From Macrostomum hystrix (Eukaryota; Platyhelminthes; Macrostomidae), in contig CATNEN010000038.1 in NCBI GenBank assembly GCA_950097015.1, forward strand, positions 5,935,001 to 5,999,000: 64,000 bases of DNA, read 5' to 3'. The notes below the pieces were generated by a model. It was not told the DNA's origin. It saw nothing but the letters and a program-made list of their open reading frames with translations, and searched no databases. The translations under genes and the position numbers were made by a program. Positions 51,152 through 63,100 of the stretch are shown here, piece by piece (position 1 is the stretch's first letter; every line of letters begins with the position of its first letter).

Positions 51152-54100
51152 GTAAGTAGACTTTTTGGAACTATGTATTTTTTATGTAAGCAGTAAAAAA
51201 ATTGATTATGTAGCTTGTAATGCTATAAAAAGTTTATTCTCTAGGCAATGAATGTTAGGCCTAACAACCTCTCTCTACTCTTAGCTAGCTATATTAGTTT
51301 GTTGCTAATTTGTTACCAATTTGCTTTAATATTTTTATTCAGTATAGAAACAGTTAATAGCCTATGCCATAAGTATAGTTTTATTAACATAATCATATTT
51401 TTATAAAGACTAGGCCTATTCCTCTAGGGCTTTCAGAGGCATCAGATGTAGTATAGCAAGTTTCAGCAAACAGAAGACCTTAATCATAATTGATGTCACT
51501 TAAATGTGTTTAGGCCTATCTTAAGCCTACTTGAAATTTGTTTTTAATGTTTTTTAATGTTATAATATTTTAACAAATAGAAATAAACTAATTTTGTTAT
51601 AAATATAAGCCTTTAAACAACACTATACAATTTTAGCTTTTCAGTTTTAAAATATTTTTGGCATTACTTTTAATATTATTAGATAATCTTGATAATGTTT
51701 ATATGTTTTAGCTAGGCACTAAGCACTAAAGTAATTTTTATTAACTACTTTTTTAATTAAAGTAATTTGAGTTAATATTAAGCATACTGGACTACTACAA
51801 CTAGGTCTATAATAATGTTTAGCTATCTGATGAAACCTTTCTTAGTAGAAATTTTCAATTGTAGCTCTTTTTATCAATCAGTTTTCTTCCGTTAGCTGGC
51901 ACTCATTGCAAGCTTGATGAGCAAATCAGGAGATCAAGTTTTTACAATAATTTCATATTGATTATGATTGTAATTTACTCAGTTTCATAGATTCTAGGTG
52001 ACAACTCATTTATTCATTTTTTTGTCCTAGTGGGTAGCACACAGCATAAGCAACAATAAACTAGGCCTACCTAGTTAGCTAATTAAAATAAACTACGAGT
52101 ATTTCTCTCTCCTTTAGCAAAAGCAAGAGCTTCTGCAGAGTCTTCAGGAAGCTCACCCAGAAGGCCTCGAGTTTGAGCAACTAAATGAAGAGATTGACAA
52201 TTTCAGTAACCGGATTGGTGAGCACTGTTCTTTAATCTTGCTAGTCAAGAAGTTGTCTATATACTTATCGCTGCTGACATTCTGTTTTTAACCTGTTGCC
52301 TGTGATTGCAGATGCTCAAATAGACTTAGACCCGGCACCTGAATTAGATGAGGCTCCAGTGAGTATATATATTAATATTTACTTTAATTGTGGTATCAAA
52401 TGCCCAGAGTATATTTTTGCCTAATTCCAGCGCACCAGTCTCTAATCTCTAATCTATTTGCAAAAATTTCTCTGCAGCCAAAGTCGCCGAATTCTGAATT
52501 GGACCGTCAGCTGTCGCCAAACGATCTAGAAGTAGTTGATGCTGAAGACGATCCCGAGCCATTCGATGACGGCTCCAAGAGTGACCATATCGGCCACCCT
52601 GCGATGTAAGCCTTGTGCCATTTACAAACAATCATTTGTAGTTTTTATATACATTATGAAAAAAAAAATTTTTTGCCACAGTCAGCGCATCGGTGAGGAG
52701 CATTTTGAGGACTGGGGCGGCTCCCAGATGCTCATCGATCTGTCGACGCCACCACCGGAGCCGGCAACATCGGCTGCTGCCAGTGCGAATGGGAAACCCC
52801 CGCTGCCGCCGGATGTCAGTGGAAAGTGAGGCTGACTTACTTCTTGACTTGGCTGCAGGGTGGTCCATGGACACAGCGGGGAAGCGAGGGTCGCCCAGAC
52901 CGCTTATCCCTGTAGGCCCGCAGACAGGCGATGGCGCGGGGGCCGGTCAGGGTGGTCCGTCTGTCCGTCCTGCAGCGTTGTCTTGCGTAGGGAAGAACGT
53001 GGCTCGTCTTGTCGCTCGGAGGAACTGGACAAGTCGTGGAATGCTGTCGGGGAATCTCGTCCATAGATGGTTTAGGCCCGTGGTAGTGTAGCCGTTCTCT
53101 GTTGCAAGAAAGGGCAGTGACACACTAAGTGCTCAGCATCTTCATTGTCGTTCTCGCAAAATGGGCAGAGTTCGCTCTCAAGGTCGCCCTGGAGGAAGCA
53201 GTGCCTGATGAGGTAGCCGTGGCCCGTGAGGGTCATGGCGAGGGCGCGGATATCCTTCAGGTTTTGGTTCAGAAGGATTTTTCTGAACCTGCGAGACGTG
53301 CGGCGGACTTCGGCACGGAGATTGCCGACAGTTCTGTGTGCCATCTGTCCCTGTGGAGGGACTCAGCCCTGTCATCAATCTGGTAGTTTATGACCGTGAT
53401 GGGGATCGGGACCAGGGGTGCAGGGCCCGGGTAGGAGCCAGAGCCGCCCTGCTTTTAGCGTGGATGAGGCTGACAAAAGCCTTCGGGATTTTCAGTTTTG
53501 AAAACTAATGACGTTCAATTAGATCTGACTAAACACTTTTGTATTACAGTTTGCATCGAGGTAGCGAAATTCGAGTTACCTGGCCTAGGCATCGATCACG
53601 GTGAAAGATTTATTACCAGTTTATTTACATTTTTCGTCGTATAAGTAGCATTGTAAGTGCCCCATGATTACTCCTTCTGTTTCGTCTTGCAGACCGGCCA
53701 GTCTGGGCGTCTCAGGAGGCGGCGAGGCCTCACCGGGACAATGTCAGAGTCCGTCATCTCGATCGCCCAGGTCCTCTGCCAGATGGTTAGATACGACAAG
53801 TTTGACTTGTATGCAATACGTGCCCAGTCTTTGAAATGCAAGGTTTTGTTTGTGTTATCCTATTGTACTTCGCAGTTCTCCCAGTCGGAGGCTGCAGCGG
53901 CGCCTGTCGGCAGTGCAGTTGGCTCAGCAGCTGTTCAGCAGCTCCAGTGGCCGGTCGAGTCCTCGCAATGTCAGCCTGAGTGTCAGCGGCGGTGTCGGCG
54001 GAATGAGCGACGCCGACCTGGCTGCCATCGAGATGGCGGCTCAGTTTAATGATCACATGACCGACCAGTTGCGGGTCCTCACCGATCAGGTAACAGTATT

Positions 54101-57100
54101 TGATCCCACGGCTGCCACCAACTAGAACTTCGATACATATCGGCTGTCTGCGCATGTGTAAACTTAAGAATATCGCGCCCTAATCCACAGGTGTCCAAGC
54201 TGACGAGCACCCAGACTCAGTCGGATTCTCGTCAGTCCCGCCTGCTGGAAGATAATCAGCAGCTGAGGGAACGCCTGCTGCGTCTAGAGGACGAATACCG
54301 GGACGCGGAGGCCAGATTCGCCCGCGATAGGGAGGCCGACAAGGCGCGGGCCAAGGAGAAGTACGCCCGTCTAGCCAGGGAGAAAGACGAAGAGATTGAG
54401 TCGCTGTTGGAAAGGTGAGATATTTGTCTGTCTGTCTGTAGTCGCAATCGCAATCAATCGCCCGTAAGTTGATTTGTCTCAGTTGCCGGATGCTGCTCAA
54501 AATCCTTCATCTGACAATATTTTCGTACGCGGCAGCCACGCCCTAGCGAACAGGTTTCTTTCTGTTTACCGCATTTCTATTTATTAAAGTCATCCAAAAT
54601 TTTGTTGTATATCCTACTGTCAGTAGTGCATTCAGGAAATCGAATGTTTATTTCAGGTTTGTATTCTAGTCAAAGAGCATCACTTTACTAGTAAATTTTG
54701 TTTACTTGATATTTATCAATCAAATACTGTCTTAGATTTCTGCTCAACTATACAATAATTATAAGAGCAATGTCTGCTGTAGCAATGATCAAAGTAGAGA
54801 ACTGATCTAATTCGCTAACCGAACGACTCAAGCCTGGCTAAGCATGGCTCGCACTATACTACCGAGCTAATTTAATACTTCAAAAGAATATTTGGACCGT
54901 TAGACTTCAAAAGCGAGTCTAAAATCACTGACGCTGCTTGCTTTTTTAAACTAGCAGGGAGCTTGATCGGTGCAAATTTCTTTTAGTGACATCATTCTGT
55001 AGCTATGATAATCCTGATTCTATTTTGTTTTGTTTTGTTTTGACAGCCACGATGTCAGAGAGCACCTCTGACCAATCAGAAAGTAGATTTGAGGCTGCAA
55101 TGACCAATCAGAGTAGACTTATGCTGCAATGACCAATCAGAGTAGACTTATGCTGCAATGACCAATCAGAGTAGACTTATGCTGCAATGACCAATCAGAT
55201 TAGACTTATGCTGCAATGACCAATCAGAGTAGACTTATGCTGCAATGACCAATCAGAGTAGACTTATGCTGCAATGACCAATCAGATTAGACTTATGCTG
55301 CAATGACCAATCAGAGTAGACTTATGCTGCAATGACCAATCAGAGTAGACTTATGCTGCAATGACCAATCAGATTAGACTTATGCTGCAATGACCAATCA
55401 GAGTAGACTTATGCTGCAATGACCAATCAGAGTAGACTTATGCTGCAATGACCCCTCCTCATGCCCCGCATGCAGGCTACGCCGACAGGATTCGCAGACG
55501 GCTGAGCACCGCCAGGAGGCGCAGCGGCTGCGCACGGAGTCGGAGCGTCTGCGCCTCGAAGCCGCCCGCCTCGAGGAGAAGCTGGAGGCGGCCGAGCAGC
55601 GCCTGACCGCGGCCAAGGAGGAGTCCGAGCGGGCGCGCGAGGTGACTCGACGGGAGCTGGACGGAGCGAAGCGGGAGCGGGACCGCGCCCAGGCGGTGCT
55701 GGAGGAGCTGCAGGCCGAGACGGAAGCTCTGCGAGCTGGCACAGGCGGTGGCCCTGGAGGCAACGGTAAGCTCCGTGGACACTAAATAGGGATCACACTC
55801 GACTGAATGGTAATCAGAATCAACTGAATGGTGATCATAATCGACTGTTTGGTGATCAGATCGACTGAATGGTGATCAGAATCGACTGAATGGTGATCAG
55901 AATCGACTGAATGGTGATCAGAATCGACTGAATGGTGATCAGAATCGACTGTTTGGTGATCAGAATCGACTGAATGGTGATCAGAATCGACTGTTTGGTG
56001 ATCAGAATCGACTGTTTGGTGATCAGAATCGACTGAATGGTGATCAGAATCGACTGTTTGGTGATCAGAATCGACTGTTTGGTGATCGAATCGACTGAAC
56101 TGACTGAATGGGGATAACACTCGTCTGATTGGGATCACACTTGAATGAATGGGGATCACACTCGGCTAAATAGGGATTAGAACCGACTGGCAAGGGGATG
56201 AGAGGCACAATGAGGATCAGAAGCGCAGGGGCACAATCAACATCACCCGACCTTCCCGCCTGCTTCGATCAGTCCGGACTGTTGCCACGGAGGCCGCCGC
56301 CCGCTACGCGGAGGTTGAGCAGCTCGCCCGCCGACTCACCCAGGAGAACCGCTGCCTGCGAGAACAGCTGGAGGAGCTGCAGGCCGACCTGCTGGCTCGT
56401 GGCCTCGAGGAGGGTCGCGCGCTGGTCAACGGAGGCCACGGCTCGGATCCTGCTAGCTTGGCTGCCGAGATCGACCTGCTGAACAAGGAGGAGGTGAGTA
56501 GAGTGAGGAGGGGGTGAGTAGAGTGAGGAGTGGTGAGTAGAGTGAGGAGGGGTGAGTAGAGTGAGGAGGGGTGAGTAGAGTGAGGAGGGGTGAGTAGAGT
56601 GAGGAGGGGGTGAGTAGAGTGAGGAGTGGTGAGTAGAGTGAGGAGGGGTGAGTAGAGTGAGGAGGGGTGAGTAGAGTGAGGAGGGGTGAGTAGAGTGAGG
56701 AGGGGTGAGTAGAGTGAGGAGGGGTGAGTAGAGTGAGGAGGGGGTGAGTAGAGTGAGGAGGGGGTGAGTAGAGTGAGGAGGGGTGAGTAGAGTGATGATT
56801 GGGTGAGTAGAGTGATGATTGGGTGAGTAGAGTGATGATTGGTTGAGTAGAGTGATGATTGGGTGAGTAGAGTGATGATTGGGTGAGTAGAGTGATGATT
56901 GGGTGAGTAGAGTGATGATTGGGTGAGTAGAGTGATGATTGGGTGAGTAGAGTGATGATTGGGTGAGTAGAGTGATGATTGGGTGAGTAGAGTGATGATT
57001 GGGTGAGTAGAGTGATGATTGGGTGAGTAGAGTGATGATTTGGTGAGTAGAGTGATGATTGGGTGAGTAGAGTGATGATTGGGTGAGTAGAGTAAAGATG

Positions 57101-60100
57101 AGATAAGTAGTGCAAGGAGGGGTTATTTAAACTTTTGATCACTGAAAATTCGATGACAGTCTGACAGAATGGCATTGGCAGTTTGGTGACAGTCAGAGAG
57201 TTTAGATGATTTTGAAGTCTGTAAATATGTGCCTATTTTTGAAGCGATTGAAATATTTCCAATTTAATAAATCTTTCATTGTTAATTGATTGTTGAGCAA
57301 ATTGGCTCCAGCAGAAAAAGGCAATAGTTCCTATGCTAAATCGAGTGCATCTGTTCATTTTTGCCTCGGTGTCAAGGCTTCCTTGCTGCTTTATTAAAAA
57401 TTCTCTCTTTTGGAGGGCAAAATTCATCGAAAATTCTGCGAAGCTGTTAGATCGAGGCTTGGCATAAAATTTGAGCATCGTGAGGTATCCACTGCTACTT
57501 GCCATCGTTGTAAGGCGGGGGTGTCTGCTGAGGATTGCTCAACTGGGACTGCCGGCTACTCAATTGTTTGAGTAGCGCGACTGACTGGACAAGTAGGATT
57601 CGGTGTGAATAAAGTTTTCTGCCCTGAACTGTCATTTATGGCTTTAGGCTAGTTGAGATGCCACTCAGACAGTCAGAATGACAGTCTGAAAGAATGACAG
57701 AATGACAGTCTGATAGAATGACAGAATGACAGTCTGATAGAATGACAGTCTGACAGAATGACAGTCTGATAGAATGACAGAATGACAGTCTGATAGAATG
57801 ACAGAATGACAGTCTGATAGAATGACAGAATGACAGTCTGATAGAATGACAGAATGACAGTCTGATAGAATGACAGAATGACAGTCAGATAGAATGACAG
57901 AATGACAGTCTGATAGAATGACAGAATGACAGTCTGATAGAATGACAGAATGACAGTCTGATAGAATGACAGTCTGACAGAATAACAGAATGACAGAATG
58001 ACAGAATGACAGTCTGATAGAATGACAGAATGACAGTCTGATAGAATGACAGAATGACAGTCTGATAGAATGACAGAATGACAGTCTGATAGAATGACAG
58101 AATGACAGTCTGATAGAATGACAGTCTGATAGAATGACAGTCTGATAGAATGACAGTCTGATAGAATGACAGAATGACAGTCTGATAGAATGACAGAATG
58201 ACAGTCTGATAGAATGACAGAATGACAGTCTGATAGAATGACAGTCTGACAGAATAACAGATTGACAGAATGACAGTCTGATAGAATGACAGAATGACAG
58301 TCTGATAGAATGACAGTCTGACAGAATGACAGAATGACAGTCTGATAGAATGACAGTCTGACAGAATGACAGAATGACAGTCTGATAGAATGACAGAATG
58401 ACAGTCTGATAGAATGACAGAATGACAGTCTGATAGAATGACAGAATGACAGTCTGATAGAATGACAGAATGACAGTCTGATAGAATGACAGAATGACAG
58501 TCTGATAGAATGACAGAATGACAGTCTGATAGAATGACAGAATGACAGTCTGATAGAATGACAGAATGACAGTCTGATAGAATGACAGAATGACAGTCAG
58601 ATAGAATGACAGAATGACAGTCTGATAGAATGACAGAATGACAGTCTGATAGAATGACAGAATGACAGTCTGATAGAATGACAGTCTGACAGAATAACAG
58701 AATGACAGAATGACAGTCTGATAGAATGACAGTCTGATAGAATGACAGAATGACAGTCTGATAGAATGACAGTCTGACAGAATGACAGAATGACAGTCTG
58801 ATAGAATGACAGTCTGACAGAATGACAGAATGACAGTCTGATAGAATGACAGTCTGACAGAATGACAGAATGACAGAATGACAGTCTGATAGAATGACAG
58901 TCTGATAGAATGACAGGACAGAATGACAGTCTGATAGAATGACAGAATGACAGAATGACAGAATGACAGTCTGACAGAATGACAGGACAGAATAACAGAA
59001 TGACAGAATGACAGTCTGATAGAATGACAGTCTGATAGAATGACAGAATGACAGAATGACAGAATGACAGTCTGATAGAATGACAGTCTGATAGAATGAC
59101 AGAATGACAGAATGACAGAATGACAGTCTGATAGAATGACATAATGACAGTCTGATAGAATGACAGAATGACAGAATGACAGTCTGATAGAATGACAGAA
59201 TGACAGTCTGATAGAATGACAGAATGACAGTCTGATAGAATGACAGAATGACAGTCTGATAGAATGACAGAATGACAGAATGACAGTCTGATAGAATGAC
59301 AGTCTGATAGAATGACAGAATGACAGTCTGATAGAATGACAGTCTGACAGAATGACAGAATGACAGTCTGATAGAATGACAGTCTGACAGAATGACAGAA
59401 TGACAGAATGACAGTCTGATAGAATGACAGTCTGATAGAATGACAGGACAGAATGACAGTCTGATAGAATGACAGTCTGACAGAATGACAGAATGACAGT
59501 CTGATAGAATGACAGAATGACAGAATGACAGAATGACAGTCTGACAGAATGACAGGACAGAATGACAGAATGACAGGACTGAATGACAGTCTGATAGAAT
59601 GACAGGACAGAATGACAGTCTGATAGAATGACAGGACAGAATGACAGTCTGATAGAATGACAGTCTGACAGTCTGTTAGAATGACAGAATGACAGAATGA
59701 CAGAATGACAGTCTGACAGAATGACTGTTGGACATAATGACTGTGACATAATTGCTGTGTGACAAGATTTCAGTCTGACAGAATTAGTCACTGACACAGA
59801 CAATGTTATAATAATTTCCTGGCTGTACAATGGGCGGACAATTATTTATGCACAGATTTAATCAGATGTAAATAGTGGCTTAAAATGCTGAGTTTTTTCT
59901 CACTACAAACTGATCATGATGAAATCAACTTCATGCATAAATGATTATATAGCCAGACCTCACAGGTGATTGACAGCTCTCAAATTAATTGGATTTCATT
60001 CTAGTATTTCAAAATAAGAATTTTTTCAGTTTGCTCCTTAAACAAAACGAGTTTTTCTGATCAATTTCCAAGACCAGACGGTTGCAATCGGAACCATATT

Positions 60101-63100
60101 CTCTTGGAATTTTTTATCCTTTTTGGCTTCTAGTTTTCACTGTCCTTCGCGTGTCTGTTATTCTCTAATTAGTGCCACCTTCTTCATACAGAGCCGACCG
60201 ACAATTGATTATCTTATTTTCCTCTGGATTCAGCTCAAATCCTCTGATTGCAGTTCAAATCCTCTGATTGCAGCTCAAATCCTCTGATTGCAACTCAAAT
60301 CCTCTGATTGCAGCTCAAATCCTCTGATTGCAACTCAAATCCTCTGATTGCAGTTCAAATCCTCTGATTGCAGTTCAAATCCTCTGATTGCAGTTCAAAT
60401 CCTCTGATTGCAGCTCAAATCCTCTGATTGCAACTCAAATCCTCTGATTGCAGTTCAAATCCTCTGATTGCAACTCAAATCCTCTGATTGCAGTTCAAAT
60501 CCTCTGATTGCAGTTCAATTCCTCTGATTGCAACTCAAATCCTCTGATTGCAGTTCAAATCCTCTGATTGCAACTCAAATCCTCTGATTGCAGTTCAAAT
60601 CCTCTGATTGCAGTTCAATTCCTCTGATTGCAGTTCAAATCCTCTGATTGCAGTTCAAATCCTCTGATTGCAACTCAAATCCTCTGATTGCAGCTCAAAT
60701 CCTCTGATTGCAGCTCAAACCCTCTGATTGCAGTTCAAATCCTCTGATTGCAGCTCAAATCCTCTGATTGCAGTTCAAACCCTCTGATTGCAGCTCAAAC
60801 CCTCTGATTGCAGTTCAAATCCTCTGATTGCAGTTCAAATCCTCTGATTGCAGCTCAAATCCTCTGATTGCAGCTCAAATCCTCTGATTGCAGTTCAAAT
60901 CCTCTGATTGCAGTTCAAATCCTCTGATTGCAGCTCAAATCCTCTGATTGCAGTTCAAATCCTCTGATTGCAGCTCAAATCCTCTGATTGCAGCTCAATT
61001 CTTCTGATTGCAGTTCAAATCCTCTGATTGCAGCTCAAATCCTCTGATTGCAGTTCAAATCCTCTGATTGCAGTTCAAATCCTCTGATTGCAGCTCAAAT
61101 CCTCTGATTGCAGCTCAAATCCTCTGATTTCAGTTCAAATCCTCTTATTGCAGTTCAAATCCTCTGATTGCAGCTCAAATCCTCTGATTGCAGTTCAAAT
61201 CCTCTGATTGCAGCTCAAATCCTCTGATTGCAGCTCAAATCCTCTGATTGCAGTTCAAATCCTCTGATTGCAGCTCAAATCCTCTGATTGCAGTTCAAAT
61301 CCTCTGATTGCAGCTCAAATCCTCTGATTGCAGCTCAAATCTTCTGATTGCAGTTCAAATCCTCTGATTGCAGCTCAAATCCTCTGATTGCAGTTCAAAT
61401 CCTCTGATTGCAGTTCAAATCCTCTGATTGCAGCTCAAATCCTCTGATTGCAGCTCAAATCCTCTGATTGCAGCTCAAATCCTCTGATTGCAGTTCAAAC
61501 CCTCTGATTGCAGCTCAAATCCTCTGATTGCAGTTCAATTCCTCTGATTGCAGCTCAAATCCTCTGATTGCAGCTCAAATCCTCTGATTGCAGTTCAAAC
61601 CCTCTGATTGCAGCTCAAACCCTCTGATTGCAGTTCAAATCCTCTGATTGCAGCTCAAATCCTCTGATTGCAGTTCAAACCCTCTGATTGCAGCTCAAAC
61701 CCTCTGATTGCAACTCAAATCCTCTGATTGCAGCTCAAATCCTCTGATTGCAGCTCAAATCCTCTGATTGCAGCTCAAATCCTCTGATTGCAGTTCAAAC
61801 CCTCTGATTGCAGCTCAAACCCTCTGATTGCAGTTCAAATCCTCTGATTGCAGCTCAAATCCTCTGATTGCAGTTCAAACCCTCTGATTGCAACTCAAAT
61901 CCTCTGATTGCAGTTCAAATCCTCTGATTGCAGTTCAAATCCTCTGATTGCATTTCAAATCCTCTGATTGCAGCTCAAATCCTCTGATTGCAGCTCAAAT
62001 CTTCTGATTGCAACTCAAATCCTCTGATTGCAACTCAAATCCTCTGATTGCAGTTCAAATCCTCTGATTGCAACTCAAATCTTCTGATTGCAACTTAAAT
62101 CCTCTGATTGCAGCTCAAATCCCCTGATTGCAGCTCAAATCCTCTGATTGCAGTTCAAATCCTCTGATTGCAGCTCAAATCCTCTGATTGCAGCTCAAAT
62201 CCTCTGATTGCAGTTCAAATCCTCTTATTGCAGTTCAAATCCTCTGATTGCAGCTCAAATCCTCTGATTGCAGTTCAAATCCTCTGATTGCAGCTCAAAT
62301 CCTCTGATTGCAGCTCAAATCCTCTGATTGCAGTTCAAACCCTCTGATTGCAGCTCAAACCCTCTGATTGCAGTTCAAATCCTCTGATTGCAGCTCAAAT
62401 CCTCTGATTGCAGTTCAAACCCTCTGATTGCAGCTCAAACCCTCTGATTGCAACTCAAATCCTCTGATTGCAGCTCAAATCCTCTGATTGCAGTTCAAAT
62501 CCTCTGATTGCATTTCAAATCCTCTGATTGCAGCTCAAATCCTCTGATTGCAGTTCAAATCCTCTTATTGCAGTTCAAATCCTCTGATTGCAGCTCAAAT
62601 CCTCTGATTGCAGTTCAAATCCTCTGATTGCAGCTCAAATCCTCTGATTGCAGCTCAAATCCTCTGATTGCAGTTCAAACCCTCTGATTGCAGCTCAAAC
62701 CCTCTGATTGCAGTTCAAATCCTCTGATTGCAGCTCAAATCCTCTGATTGCAGTTCAAACCCTCTGATTGCAGCTCAAACCCTCTGATTGCAACTCAAAT
62801 CCTCTGATTGCAGCTCAAATCCTCTGATTGCAGTTCAAATCCTCTGATTGCATTTCAAATCCTCTGATTGCAGCTCAAATCCTCTGATTGCAGCTCAAAT
62901 CTTCTGATTGCAACTCAAATCCTCTGATTGCAACTCAAATCCTCTGATTGCAGTTCAAATCCTCTGATTGCAACTCAAATCTTCTGATTGCAACTCAAAT
63001 CCTCTGATTGCAGCTCAAACCCTCTGATTGCAGCTCAAATCCCCTGATTGCAGCTCAAATCCTCTGATTGCAGCTCAAATCCTCTGATTGCAGCCTAAAT

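Noticed and set aside
56453-57175. 240-codon frame HSTHPIITLLTQS
   Set aside because: Antisense reading of the 19/20-bp intron array.
57665-59830. 721-codon minus-strand open frame of Ser/Cys/His/Leu/Ile repeats
   Set aside because: Produced by 8-bp modules in AAB order inside an intron. Composition follows the repeat and no start context or splice support exists.
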